DNA of 59,885 bases from Streptosporangiaceae bacterium (GCA_025964695.1 JAOPYK010000001.1:1-59885), one strand, 5' to 3'; shown: positions 36,581 through 45,846, counted from the first letter of the stretch. A program made the numbers and translations. The notes: generated by a model from the letters alone, not told the origin.

Positions 36581-39031
36581 TCAGGTGGCCAGTACGGCCC
36601 CGTCCTCAACGAGTCGTGCCACGGCGGCCTCGTCCACACCGAGTCCGGCCAGGATCTGCCGGGTGTGCTGGCCCGCCAGGCAGGGACCACTCACCTCTCC
36701 CGGCACATTGGTACCGAACTCCACCAGCCGGGCGGGCTGCTCCAGTCCCCCCACCCCGGGCACCTGCGCCGAGGCGATCCAGCCCCGCCGAGCGATGTCC
36801 GGATCGTCGAACAGCTCGGCGGCGAAGGTCTGCGAGGACAGCTCGCACGGCAGGCCGCGCTTGTCGAACTGCGCGAGCAGCTCGTCGGCGGCAAAGCGCG
36901 CGAAAAGCGGTTCCAGCACCCTACGCAGCTCCCCGTCGTGCTCCCGCCGCGACCCGGCGGAGGCGAACCGCGGATCGTCGCCGAGCTCGGGGGCCTCCAG
37001 CGCCGCGCACAGATCGGGCCAGTCCCTTTCGTCCAGGACCGCGACGCAGACCCAGCGGTCGTCCGCCAGCCGGTAGAGCCCGTGCAGGGCCGACAGGCCG
37101 CGCTGCTGGAGATCGATCTGCGGCCGCGCCACCGGGGAGCCGTCGGCGTGGGCGTAGACGAAGGAGGTGTTGAGCAGGCAGGCGTTGATGATGGCGGTGC
37201 CCACCCGCTGGCCCAAGCTGGTCCGCTCTCGGTGGTAGAGGGCCTGGATGACCGCGGTGGCCCACAGGAAGCCGTTGCCGGTGTCGCCGATGTTGACCCG
37301 GCTCCAGATCGGAGGGCCTCCGAGGCGGCAGGCACCATCCTCGTACTCGGTCCCAGCCAGCGCGTTGGCGGTCTGGTCGGTGCCAGGCAGCAGGGAACGC
37401 GGGCCGTCCTCGAAGCCCCGGGTGTGGCAGTAGATCAGCCCCGGATAGCGAGCGTGCAGCTCCTCGTAGCCGATGCCCAGGCGCTCTGCGGCGCCCGGAC
37501 GCATGTTGTGAGCGAGCACGTCGGCCTGGGCGATGAGGCGTTCAAGGAGTTCGCGTGCCTGGGGGTTTTTGAGGTTGAGCGCGATGCTCTGTTTTCCCCA
37601 GTTCGTGGCCATGCCCATGCTGGTGCGGGTCCAGTAGCCGTCGTGCAGAGCATGCACCTTGATGACCGTGGCACCCATGTCGGCGAGGATCCGGCCGCCC
37701 CACGGCCCGGCGACCCCCAGCCCCAGATCCAGGACGGTGATTCCCTCCAGCGGCCCGCGCAGCGGCGTGGCGGCCGGCCGCGCCGGCGGGATGGCGGGCT
37801 TCGGCAGTGCCCTGAGGATTTCTTCGGTCTGTTCGCCCCGGCGCGGGGCAGGACCGCGGATGCCCGCCGGGGTCTCGGAGAATTCCAGCAGCACACCCGC
37901 GTGGCGGATGGCGCCGACTTCGGGGTCGGTCAGTTCGACGACGCATCCCTGGTCAAGCAGCGCCCGGTCGCTCAGTGCCTCCTCCGGAGACCGCACCAGC
38001 GTGATGCCGAGAGCGCGGGCCGCGCCGAAGGCCACCCACTGATCGCTGGGGAACTTGCGGAACGCCTCGGCGAGCAGCGGGTAGTAGTAATAGAGGACGA
38101 CTAGGTCCTCCGCCTCCATTCCGATCCGTACTCCAGTCCCGGCCCGCATGTTGTCCTTCTCGCCCTCCATCTGCAGGACGTCGGACTCAGCGGCCTCCAG
38201 GACCAGGGTCGGGCGAATGGTCCAGAAGTGGATCCAGCGGCCGTCGGCGCACTCGAACAGCCCCTCCGGTGCACGTCGATCGGTCACCCACATCCAGAAC
38301 CCCGGCGCGTCGGGATGTTCGGCGCGCATCCAGGTCGGCCCGGCCGCGGCCATCGCGCCCTGCAGGAGTGAGGTGTCCACATGCTCGCCCAACCCGTTGA
38401 CCTCGCGGGCGCGCAGCGCCGAGGCGATACCGACTCCGGCCGCGAGGGCGGCGCCCAGGCTCGCCCAGGTGGAGCGCAGGAAGACCGGGCCGTCCTGGCC
38501 GAAACGGCTGGCCGGCAGGCCGGGTACCTCGATGCCCTCCATTGGGGTGGGGGCGCCGGCGATGAGGTTCAGGGTCGTACCGACCCGGCCGCGCTGGTCC
38601 CACTGCAGGCCGGTACGGGCCGCGACCAGCGCGTCGTAGGCGGGACGGTGCGCGTCCGGGCCGTCCGGGCCGTACCCGGTGATCGAGCAGTAGATCAGCC
38701 GCGGGTTGATCGCGCGGAGCGTGGGCTCATCGATACCCAGCTTGGTGGTGACCCCCGGTTCGAAGGACTCCACCAGGATGTCGGCCTCAGCGACGTGCCG
38801 CAGGAAGGCCTGACGCTGCTCGGGCGCGGCGAGGTCGACGACGGCGCTCTTCTTGCCCCGGTTCCAGACGCGATAGGCGACCTCGTCGCGGACCGGGTCG
38901 CCGTGCGGCGACTCGATCCGGATGACGTCGGCACCGCTGTCGGCCAGCAGCATCGTCGTGATGGGACCGGCGATCCCCCAGGACAGGTCGAGGACCCGCA
39001 GACCGGCCAGCGGTCCATTGCCTTCGGTCAT
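36581..39031 (-). CDS. Two-domain CaiB/BaiF CoA-transferase (fused tandem)
   Basis: 816 residues, about twice a normal family III CoA-transferase. Domain 1 starts GPLAGLRVLDLSWGIAGPI and domain 2, from about residue 425, starts GPLEGITVLDLGLGVAGPWG. Each has its own GADVIRIE/GATVIKV and ILVESFEPG/VLAHNMRPG segments. In the segment where formyl-CoA transferase has its catalytic Asp, domain 1 reads HVDTSLLQGAM and domain 2 RVGTAIINACL. Domain 2 therefore lacks Asp there, suggesting one active and one degenerate half. It starts 4 bp after the amidohydrolase gene, so the two are co-expressed. Confidence 0.88.
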   Translation of the reverse strand: MTEGNGPLAGLRVLDLSWGIAGPITTMLLADSGADVIRIESPHGDPVRDEVAYRVWNRGKKSAVVDLAAPEQRQAFLRHVAEADILVESFEPGVTTKLGIDEPTLRAINPRLIYCSITGYGPDGPDAHRPAYDALVAARTGLQWDQRGRVGTTLNLIAGAPTPMEGIEVPGLPASRFGQDGPVFLRSTWASLGAALAAGVGIASALRAREVNGLGEHVDTSLLQGAMAAAGPTWMRAEHPDAPGFWMWVTDRRAPEGLFECADGRWIHFWTIRPTLVLEAAESDVLQMEGEKDNMRAGTGVRIGMEAEDLVVLYYYYPLLAEAFRKFPSDQWVAFGAARALGITLVRSPEEALSDRALLDQGCVVELTDPEVGAIRHAGVLLEFSETPAGIRGPAPRRGEQTEEILRALPKPAIPPARPAATPLRGPLEGITVLDLGLGVAGPWGGRILADMGATVIKVHALHDGYWTRTSMGMATNWGKQSIALNLKNPQARELLERLIAQADVLAHNMRPGAAERLGIGYEELHARYPGLIYCHTRGFEDGPRSLLPGTDQTANALAGTEYEDGACRLGGPPIWSRVNIGDTGNGFLWATAVIQALYHRERTSLGQRVGTAIINACLLNTSFVYAHADGSPVARPQIDLQQRGLSALHGLYRLADDRWVCVAVLDERDWPDLCAALEAPELGDDPRFASAGSRREHDGELRRVLEPLFARFAADELLAQFDKRGLPCELSSQTFAAELFDDPDIARRGWIASAQVPGVGGLEQPARLVEFGTNVPGEVSGPCLAGQHTRQILAGLGVDEAAVARLVEDGAVLAT

Positions 39032-39035
39032 CGCT

Positions 39036-40100
39036 CTAGAGTCCGTAGAGGGCGGCGGCGTTGCCGCATACCATCAGTTCGGTTTCGTCCTCGGGGATGT
39101 CCGCGAAGTTCTTCGCCACGAACTCCCGTGAGTTCGGCCAGGTGGTGGCCGGGTGCGGGAAGTCGGTCGACCACATGATCTTGTCGACGCCGAGGTCGTG
39201 CCGCTGCTGTACGCCACGCACCTCGTCCATGAAGGTCAGGAAGATCTGCCGGCTGAAGTAGAAGCTGGGCTTCTCGGTGATGTCGGGGAAGCGGTACATG
39301 CCGACCATGCCGTCGAGGGTGTCCAGGTAGTAGCGGACCCAGCCCAGACCGGGCTCCACCAGCACGATCTTCAACCGGGGGTGGCGCTCCAGCACGCCGG
39401 TGAGGAGCCACCACGCCAGGTTCTCCGCCAGTGCCATCGGCGCCTGCGAGGTGAAGATCCCCTTCTGCGGGGTGGGGTCGCGCCGGAACACCTCCCACAG
39501 CGTCTCTCTCGGGCCGAGGTGCTGGCTGATCGGAATGCCGGTCTCCTCCAGCGCGGACCAGAGCGGGTCGTACTGCCGGTCGTGGTAGTCGGGAAATCCC
39601 AGCTCGGCGGGGTAGTTGGGAAGCTGAACCGACTTGGCTCCGGCCTCAGCGAGCCGGTGCACCTCCTGCACGGCGTGGTCGATCTCGACGATGGGCAACT
39701 GGTAGGACACCACCAGCCGGTTCGGGTTCACCGCGGCGAACTCGGCCAGATGGTCGTTGAAAGCGCGCGCGAGCGTCCGCCAGTCGTCCTTGACCAGGTG
39801 GAAGTGGCGGAAGGAGCTGAGCTCGGAGTAGAGCACTTCGACATCGACGCCGTCGCGGTCCATCTCCTTGAGCCGCGCGTTCGGCTCGTAGTAGCCGGGG
39901 CTACGGGCTCCCTCCAGATCGAAGTCGTCGCCCAGCGTCATCTGCACGCCTCCGCGCAGTTCGCTCGCGGCGGCGGCCTGCTCCTTCAGCGCCTCGTCAT
40001 ACGCGGCTGCCACAGATGACGGAAGCCTCTTGCGGACGTCGTCCGGGCGGACGAGCACGTGGGAATCGACGGAGATGAGACGACGAGGCTGCACAGACAT
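39036..40100 (-). CDS. Amidohydrolase family 2 (TIM-barrel) hydrolase, second copy
   Basis: 354 residues. Same family as 11857-12987: opens RRLISVDSHVLVRPDDVRKR, has DPTPQKGIF, a barrel His in SQHLGP and the late MWSTDFPHP. The first metal motif is reduced to DSHV. CTGGAGGAGCC directly precedes ATG 40100. The operator pair at 40154 and 40178 lies 53-90 bp upstream. Forms an operon with the two-domain CoA-transferase; together they may open and CoA-activate a ring-derived acid. Substrate unknown. Confidence 0.88.
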   Translation of the reverse strand: MSVQPRRLISVDSHVLVRPDDVRKRLPSSVAAAYDEALKEQAAAASELRGGVQMTLGDDFDLEGARSPGYYEPNARLKEMDRDGVDVEVLYSELSSFRHFHLVKDDWRTLARAFNDHLAEFAAVNPNRLVVSYQLPIVEIDHAVQEVHRLAEAGAKSVQLPNYPAELGFPDYHDRQYDPLWSALEETGIPISQHLGPRETLWEVFRRDPTPQKGIFTSQAPMALAENLAWWLLTGVLERHPRLKIVLVEPGLGWVRYYLDTLDGMVGMYRFPDITEKPSFYFSRQIFLTFMDEVRGVQQRHDLGVDKIMWSTDFPHPATTWPNSREFVAKNFADIPEDETELMVCGNAAALYGL

Positions 40101-40153
40101 GGCTCCTCCAGATGCCGAGTGAAGGCCGCTATCAGGTACTCACGGGCTCCCTA

Positions 40154-40169
40154 CATAGCGGTCACTATG
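40154..40169. promoter_or_regulatory. ATAGTA-type operator, site 3a (second amidohydrolase operon)
   Basis: CATAGC-GGTC-ACTATG, arms CATAG/CTATG, 53 bp before the amidohydrolase start. Aligns with the ATAGTA-2-TACTAT family with mismatches at the inner positions. Confidence 0.6.
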
Positions 40170-40177
40170 GCCGGAGC

Positions 40178-40191
40178 GTAGCAATTGCTAT
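40178..40191. promoter_or_regulatory. ATAGTA-type operator, site 3b
   Basis: GTAGCAATTGCTAT; its core TAGCAATTGCTA is a perfect 12-bp palindrome. Centre-to-centre distance to site 3a is about 23 bp, roughly two helical turns, so two dimers could bind the same face. Confidence 0.6.
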
Positions 40192-40282
40192 GTAGCCTCA
40201 CAAGGCCCTTACCGGGGCAGAGAGCGGGCGACCCTTCGCCACGCCAGGCCTGCCGCATTAGGAGCCGCAGCGCCAGCCAGCC

Positions 40283-40310
40283 AGGCAGGCAGGCAGGCAG
40301 GCAGGCAGGC
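40283..40310. repeat. Tetranucleotide repeat (AGGC)7
   Basis: Seven perfect AGGC units, preceded by degenerate GCCA copies, lying just beyond the stop codon of the GntR gene. Copy number could vary by slippage, but it is outside any coding region I can support. Confidence 0.9.
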
Positions 40311-40341
40311 GCAAAAGCTGTCAGCCAGGCCGCTTGATCTG

Positions 40342-41133
40342 TCACCCGAGCCGCAGTGGCCGAGAACCACCACCGCGGACGAGTTCGGCCGTGATCTCGG
40401 TGAGAGCATCGCTCCGGCTCAAGGTGTAGGCCTGCGCGGCCTGGAGATGAGTTCGGGCGCATGCGGCCGCCTTCTCCTCGTCTCCGGACTCGATCGCGCG
40501 CAACAAGGCCCTGTGATCACCGAACGCGGCTTTCATCGCGCCGGCACCGGGCTCGGCGGCTGGGGCCGCATGCTCGTAGGTCTCGACCTCGTGCGCCGAC
40601 CAGATGCTCTCCAGCGCGCCGACCACGAGGATCATCGTCTCGTTGCCGCACCGCTCCACGATCCGTTCATGGAAGGTACGGGAGGCGCGGTTAAAGGCGA
40701 CCACGTCGCTCAGCAGACCGCGTTGCTCCTCCAGCAGCGCCCGCAGTTCGGGCAGGACGGCCTGTTCACGGTCCGGCCTGGCGGCACACATGCCAGCGCA
40801 GATCGGTTCCAACCGGCTCAAAGCGGTGCCGGTGTCGGCGAGCGTCGACTGGCGGGCCTGCAGGACGAGGCCCAGCATGTAAGCGGTGCGGCGGGCCGTG
40901 GGCAGGTGCACGACGGCCCCGCCCACGTTGCCCCGCCGGACCGAGACCAGTCCCTCAGTCTCCAGGATCCGCATCGCCTCCCGCACCGACGGCAGTCCCA
41001 CCTGGAACTGGGCGAGAAGGTCCTCCTGGCGTGGCAGACGGTCACCCTCACCGAGGCGACCGGTCAGAATCTCGCTCCGCAGTCGCGACGCGATCAGCTC
41101 CGCGAGCCTGGGCTGTCGCAGCTGTTCAGACAC
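40342..41133 (-). CDS. GntR-family regulator, FadR/FCD type
   Basis: About 263 residues. N-terminal winged helix: RLAELIASRLRSEILTGRL, GDRLPRQEDLLAQF, PSVREAMRILETEGLVSVRR. The all-helical FCD effector domain follows (RASRTFHERIVERCGNETMI, DHRALLRAIESGDEEKAAA), with His residues placed for metal/ligand binding. The start is uncertain: the open frame reaches 41325, but GTG 41133 immediately precedes the winged helix. FCD-type GntR proteins bind T-N-GT-N3-AC-N-A dyads; the local TAGT-N4-ACTA sites are close, making this the best candidate regulator of the ATAGTA family. Confidence 0.85.
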   Translation of the reverse strand: MSEQLRQPRLAELIASRLRSEILTGRLGEGDRLPRQEDLLAQFQVGLPSVREAMRILETEGLVSVRRGNVGGAVVHLPTARRTAYMLGLVLQARQSTLADTGTALSRLEPICAGMCAARPDREQAVLPELRALLEEQRGLLSDVVAFNRASRTFHERIVERCGNETMILVVGALESIWSAHEVETYEHAAPAAEPGAGAMKAAFGDHRALLRAIESGDEEKAAACARTHLQAAQAYTLSRSDALTEITAELVRGGGSRPLRLG

Positions 41134-41395
41134 AGCAGCACTGTACTCGCGGATACGTTTGGGCACGATCACGTGCTGGTCGCATCGGCCGGGCGGCCCC
41201 GGTCTCCAGCAGAGTCCGTGCAGGACGCCCGTTCTAGCACCCCCGGCCAGCGCCGCTACCGCGAGCCCGGCAGGCCCGCTGACACTGGCCCATTGATTCC
41301 TGCGGTCCAGGGCACACAGCGACATCTCGGTGCCAACAAAGTCGACGGCTGGTCCGGAAGGATTCCTCCTTCCAGACCAGCCTCGGCCCGCGAAC

Positions 41396-42145
41396 CTACG
41401 TTCGGACGATCTGGCCGCCGTCGGTCGCGAAGATCTGACCCGTCACCCAGCTCGCGTCCTCCGAGAGCAAGAACAGCAGCGCCCCGACATGGTCTTCCGG
41501 GGTGCCGAGCCGCTTGATCGCCAAGCTGTTCACCAGGGGGCTGATGTAGGCGTCCGGAACAACGCTGCGGGTGGCCGCGGTGTCCGTCGGGCCGGGCGCG
41601 ATGGCGTTGACTCGGATGTTCTGCGAACCGAGCTGGGAGGCGAGGCTCACCGTGAGGCTGTTGAGGGCAGCTTTGGCGATGGAGTAATACCCGCCCGCCA
41701 TCCAGGCGGCGGTGGAGGACTGGTTGACGATCGCTCCGCCACCGCGTTCGACCATGGAGTCATAGCAGGCCCGCGTGCAGTGCAAGGCACCGTACTGGTT
41801 CACGGCCATGAACCGGTAGTAGTAGTCCATGTCGACGGCCATGAGCGAGTCGGTCTTCATTCCGCCGTAGATGGCAGCGTTGTTGACCAGGAGGTCGATT
41901 CCGCCCCAGGCGGTCTTAACGGTCTTGGCCATCGCGGCCGCGCTGGCGGCGTCCGCCACGTCGACCTTGACCGCGAGCGCGACCCCGCCGCCGGCCTCGA
42001 TCTCCTTGGCCACGCGGTCCGCCTGCTCGATGTTGAGGTCGGCCACCGCGACCCGGGCGCCCTCCACCGCGAGCGCCTTGGCGTACCCCTCTCCGATTCC
42101 CTGCCCCGCACCCGTCACGATCGCGATCTTGTTTTCGAACCGCAC
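41396..42145 (-). CDS. Short-chain dehydrogenase/reductase (SDR)
   Basis: 249-residue classical SDR: VTGAGQGIGEGYAKALAVEG, NNAAIYGG, VNQSSTA (catalytic Ser), YSIAK (Tyr-Lys) and VTGQIFATDGGQ. GTG 42145 is chosen because GAGGAGG lies seven bases upstream; the frame extends to 42190 without family sequence. Divergent from the aldehyde dehydrogenase operon across a 137-bp promoter region. Confidence 0.88.
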   Translation of the reverse strand: MRFENKIAIVTGAGQGIGEGYAKALAVEGARVAVADLNIEQADRVAKEIEAGGGVALAVKVDVADAASAAAMAKTVKTAWGGIDLLVNNAAIYGGMKTDSLMAVDMDYYYRFMAVNQYGALHCTRACYDSMVERGGGAIVNQSSTAAWMAGGYYSIAKAALNSLTVSLASQLGSQNIRVNAIAPGPTDTAATRSVVPDAYISPLVNSLAIKRLGTPEDHVGALLFLLSEDASWVTGQIFATDGGQIVRT

Positions 42146-42193
42146 TACGACCTCCTCGGTCTCCCGGCCATAAACCGTTGCCCAGGCCAAGCA

Positions 42194-42213
42194 ATATCAA
42201 TAAGATATATATC
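42194..42213. promoter_or_regulatory. AT-rich dyads in the divergent SDR/ALDH promoter
   Basis: ATATC-AATAA-GATAT (42194-42208) overlaps GATATATATC (42204-42213). It is 48 bp from the SDR start and 69 bp from the ALDH start. Likely operator and -10 elements for both directions; a different motif from the ATAGTA family. Confidence 0.5.
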
Positions 42214-42282
42214 ATCAACTGAGGACTCCATCTGTCGTCGACGGTTCTCCTCCAAGGCTCCCCCACCCCTTCTGGAGGCTCA

Positions 42283-43755
42283 ATGCCAGGCACAGGCCGT
42301 ACCGAGCGCCTACTGATCAACGGCCAACTGGTTCCGTCCACCGACGGTGGCACGTTCGCCAACATCAACCCCGCGACCGAAGAGACCCTCGGCGTGACTG
42401 CGAACGGGACCACCACCGACATGGATGCGGCCATCGGGGCCGCTCGCTCGGCCTTCGACCGGACCGCATGGCGCACCGATCACGCCCTTCGTGCGCACTG
42501 CCTCCGCCAGTTGCAGCAGGCGCTAGTGAAGAACGCCGCCGAACTGCGTGCCGATCTCGTCGACGAGATCGGCACTCCGATCACCCTCACGAACGGTCCG
42601 CAGTTCGACACCCCTGTCGAGGGGATCGGCTGGGTGGCCGACCTCGCGGAGAGCTATGCGTGGGAGGTTGATCTCGGCGACGTGCCGAGAGCCGGTGGCG
42701 GCTCGTCCCACCGTTGGCTCCGGCGCGAGCCCATCGGCGTTGTGGGTGCTATCACGCCCTGGAATTTCCCGACCCAGATCAACCTCGCCAAGATCGGGCC
42801 CGCCCTGGCCGCAGGCTGCACCGTCGTCCTGAAACCGGCTCCCGACAGTCCTTGGGCCGCCACGGCGTTGGGACGGATCGCTGCTGAGGAGACCGAACTG
42901 CCGGCCGGGGTCCTCAACGTCGTGGCCTCTTCTCGGCACGAGGTCGGGCAGCACCTGGTCAAGGACCCGCGGGTGGACATGGTGTCCCTCACCGGATCGA
43001 CGGCGACTGGTCGGGCAGTGATGACCGCCGCCGCCGGCGATCTCAAGAAGGTCTTCCTGGAACTGGGCGGAAAATCCGCCTTGGTCGCCCTGGATGACGC
43101 CGACCTGGCGATGGCGGCCATCACCGCGGCCTTCCACATCACCACGCACGCGGGCCAGGGATGCGCTGTCCTGACCCGGCTCCTCCTCCCCCGCGCCAAG
43201 TACGACGAGGGAGTGGAGGCCCTCGTCGAGACACTGCGTGGCTGGCCCTATGGCGACCCGAAGGATCCGGCGAACCTCATGGGACCCCTCATCAGCAAGC
43301 GGCAGCGCGAGCGGGTCCTCGGCTACGTCGACAAGGGAGTCGCGGAGGGTGGCCGGATCGCGCTCGGCGGTGGGATTCCCCGCGACCTGCCCAAGGGCTG
43401 GTTCGTCGAACCCACCGTCCTGATCGACGTTGACGAGAACGACACCGTGGCGCAGGAGGAGATCTTCGGACCGGTGATCTGCGTGCTGCCCTATGACGGC
43501 GACGACACCGAGGCCGTACGCATGGCCAACAATTCCGCCTACGGGTTGTCCGGCGCGGTCATCAGCGAATCGGCCGAGCGGGGGCGGGCCGCGGCCGAGT
43601 GCATGCGCGTGGGCACCGTCTCGATCAACGGTGGGAACTTCTACAACTTCGACGTCCCCTTCGGCGGCTACCGCCAGAGCGGTATCGGCCGTGAAAGCGG
43701 TGTGGCCGGTTTCGAGGAATACCTCGAAATCAAGGCGATGGCCGAGGGGATCTGA
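42283..43755 (+). CDS. NAD(P)+-dependent aldehyde dehydrogenase
   Basis: 490-residue enzyme oxidising an aldehyde to its acid. Active-site elements are complete: ITPWNFP, SLTGSTATGR, the general-base Glu in LELGGKSA, the nucleophilic Cys in HAGQGCAVLTR, and EEIFGPVICV. Normal length. Followed after 6 bp by an SDR and then a P450. One reading is P450 hydroxylation of a methyl group, SDR oxidation to aldehyde, and ALDH oxidation to acid, but this is inference. Confidence 0.93.
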   Translation: MPGTGRTERLLINGQLVPSTDGGTFANINPATEETLGVTANGTTTDMDAAIGAARSAFDRTAWRTDHALRAHCLRQLQQALVKNAAELRADLVDEIGTPITLTNGPQFDTPVEGIGWVADLAESYAWEVDLGDVPRAGGGSSHRWLRREPIGVVGAITPWNFPTQINLAKIGPALAAGCTVVLKPAPDSPWAATALGRIAAEETELPAGVLNVVASSRHEVGQHLVKDPRVDMVSLTGSTATGRAVMTAAAGDLKKVFLELGGKSALVALDDADLAMAAITAAFHITTHAGQGCAVLTRLLLPRAKYDEGVEALVETLRGWPYGDPKDPANLMGPLISKRQRERVLGYVDKGVAEGGRIALGGGIPRDLPKGWFVEPTVLIDVDENDTVAQEEIFGPVICVLPYDGDDTEAVRMANNSAYGLSGAVISESAERGRAAAECMRVGTVSINGGNFYNFDVPFGGYRQSGIGRESGVAGFEEYLEIKAMAEGI

Positions 43756-43761
43756 GCGACG

Positions 43762-44559
43762 ATGTCCGAGACACCGAACACCGCCACCGGTCCACTGGCG
43801 GGCAAACGAGTGCTGCTGGTCGGGGCCTCGGCCGGTATCGGCAGGGCCTTGGCCGTCCGCCTCATCCGCGAGGGAGCCCAGGTGGTACTGGCGGCTCGCC
43901 GAGAATCCGAGCTAGCGAAGACCGTTGCCGAGGCCGCGGGTGGTCATCCCGTCTGCGTCGACATCCGGGACGCGGAAGAATGTCAGCGGCTAGCCGTGGA
44001 GGTGCGCGCACATCTCGGCCAGGTCGACTTCTTGATCTCCTGCGTTGGAGCCGCACCGCTCAAAATGATGGCCGAGACGAGTCTGGCCGAATGGCGGCAC
44101 GTCCTGGAGACCAACGTGGTCGGCTTCCACCAGCTGCTCCAGTCCTGTCTACCCGTCCTCGCCCCGCACGCGTTCGTCGCGGCTCTGTCGTCGGAGAGCG
44201 TCGACCAGCCGCGGATCGCTCTCGGCGCCTACGCCACCAGCAAAGTCGCTCTGGAGCGGGCGTTGCAGGCATGGCAGACCGAGCACCCGGAATTGCGGTT
44301 CTGCCGGGTCCGAGTGGGGCAGACCTTCCCCACCGACTTCGGTAGCGGCTTCGACCCTGACACGCTCGGGCGGGCCCTTGAAGACTGGGGAACCCGAGGA
44401 CTCGGGCTCGAACGTTTCATGTCCCCCGACCAGGTGGCCGGTACCATCACCGGTCTGCTCGGAGTCGCCGCCGAGCATCCGGCAGTCTGCGTCGACGAGC
44501 TCACCGTGCGCGCATCGGCCTCCGCCTCCACGTTCGACCAGGCCTTCAGTCAGCTCTAG
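43762..44559 (+). CDS. Short-chain dehydrogenase/reductase (SDR)
   Basis: 265 residues: LLVGASAGIGRALAV cofactor motif, DFLISCVGAAPL, Ser in ALSSES and YATSK catalytic pair. The C-terminal part is atypical for classical SDRs (DVxVDGG ending missing; ends SASTFDQAFSQL). Six bases after the ALDH gene and 40 bp before a P450, in the same direction. Confidence 0.87.
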   Translation: MSETPNTATGPLAGKRVLLVGASAGIGRALAVRLIREGAQVVLAARRESELAKTVAEAAGGHPVCVDIRDAEECQRLAVEVRAHLGQVDFLISCVGAAPLKMMAETSLAEWRHVLETNVVGFHQLLQSCLPVLAPHAFVAALSSESVDQPRIALGAYATSKVALERALQAWQTEHPELRFCRVRVGQTFPTDFGSGFDPDTLGRALEDWGTRGLGLERFMSPDQVAGTITGLLGVAAEHPAVCVDELTVRASASASTFDQAFSQL

Positions 44560-44599
44560 CTTCCGCGACGGCCGGCCGCCGCGTGATCAGGAGAATCAC

Positions 44600-45781
44600 A
44601 TGCTGGACTACAACCCCTTCTCCCGGCAGATCGCCCACAACCCCTTCCCTACGTATAAGCGTCTCCGGGACGAGGCACCGGTCTACTTCAACAAGGAACA
44701 TGATTTCTGGGCGCTGTCGCGCTACGAAGACGTCGTAGCCGGCCACCTTGCCCCCGAGGTTTACTCCAGCTCACAGGGTGTGACGCTGGAGGGGCAGGAC
44801 AGAGGTCTACCGTTCCTGATCGTCAAGGATCCGCCCGAGCACACCTTCCACCGCAAGGTGGCCGCGCGGATGTTCACACCCCGTCGTGTCGGCCAGATGG
44901 AGGAATTCATCCGCGACACCGCGGTGCGGCTCCTCGACCGGCAGCTCGAGCGCGACGGGTTCGACCTGGTCCAGGAGTTCTCCTTCCGCCTGCCGCTGGA
45001 TGTGATCAGCGAGCTGATCGGTATTCCGGAGGCGCTGCGCGGTGACGTACACCTGCTCAGCGACCGGATCGCGGCCCGTGGCGAGGACGGGACGCTGTCC
45101 GATGACGTCAGACAAGCCCACATCGAGCTGATCACCCTGCTCACCGAACTGGTGGCTGAGCGGCGGCACAATCCAGGCGACGACGTCATCACCATGCTGA
45201 TGACGACCCAGGTCGATGACGTGAACGGCGGGTCCCGCATGCTGGACGACAGCGAGCTAGCCTTCCGGTTCCTCGAGCTGGCGTTCGCCGGGCATGAGAC
45301 CGTCGCCAAGCTTATTCCCAACGGCGTCGTCGCCCTCAGCTGGTATCCCGACCAGCGGCGTGAGCTGGTCGCTGACCCCACCCTGATCCCGAACGCTGTC
45401 GAGGAGATGCTGCGCTGGGATCCGCCATCCCACTATCAGGGCCGCTGGACAATGTGCGACGTCGAGTTGCATGGCACGGTCATCCCGGAACGGTCTCGGG
45501 TCATCCTGCTGACCGGCTCTGCCGGCCACGACGAGCGCAAATACCCCGACCCCGAGCTGTTCGACATCCACCGGGACATCGACAAGCACGTCGCTTTCGG
45601 CTTCGGCCGTCACCTGTGTTTGGGGGCTTCCCTCGCCCGGCTGGAAATCCGTGTGGCGTTTGAGGAGCTCCTGAAGCGCTTCCCCGACTATCAGATCGAC
45701 GAGTCGGGCATCGAACGCATGTATCACAGCAACGTTCGCGGACTTTCCCGGCTTCCGCTCGTCATCGACCAGGCCGGGTGA
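44600..45781 (+). CDS. Cytochrome P450
   Basis: 393-residue complete bacterial P450. N-terminal NPFSRQIAHNPFPTYKRLR, C-helix HTFHRKVAARMFTPRRV, I-helix LAFAGHETVAKL, K-helix EEMLRW and haem loop FGFGRHLCLG. The I-helix has Glu-Thr-Val after the AGH, a normal acid/alcohol pair. AGGAGAATCAC precedes the ATG. No ferredoxin gene is adjacent; the set at 531-1900 could serve it. Sequence style recalls sterol/steroid- and fatty-acid-type actinobacterial P450s, but the substrate is open. Confidence 0.93.
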   Translation: MLDYNPFSRQIAHNPFPTYKRLRDEAPVYFNKEHDFWALSRYEDVVAGHLAPEVYSSSQGVTLEGQDRGLPFLIVKDPPEHTFHRKVAARMFTPRRVGQMEEFIRDTAVRLLDRQLERDGFDLVQEFSFRLPLDVISELIGIPEALRGDVHLLSDRIAARGEDGTLSDDVRQAHIELITLLTELVAERRHNPGDDVITMLMTTQVDDVNGGSRMLDDSELAFRFLELAFAGHETVAKLIPNGVVALSWYPDQRRELVADPTLIPNAVEEMLRWDPPSHYQGRWTMCDVELHGTVIPERSRVILLTGSAGHDERKYPDPELFDIHRDIDKHVAFGFGRHLCLGASLARLEIRVAFEELLKRFPDYQIDESGIERMYHSNVRGLSRLPLVIDQAG

Positions 45782-45846
45782 TGATGCAACAGCTCCACGA
45801 GTCCTAGCGGGAACTGCCCGACAACGACGACATCAACGAGCCCGGC

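Noticed and set aside
36578-38104. 508-codon plus-strand frame
   Set aside because: Shadow of the two-domain CoA-transferase, with no domain wording of its own.
40283-40310. (AGGC)7 as a phase-variation switch
   Set aside because: It lies outside any supported coding region and is not between a promoter and a start that I can identify; kept only as a repeat.
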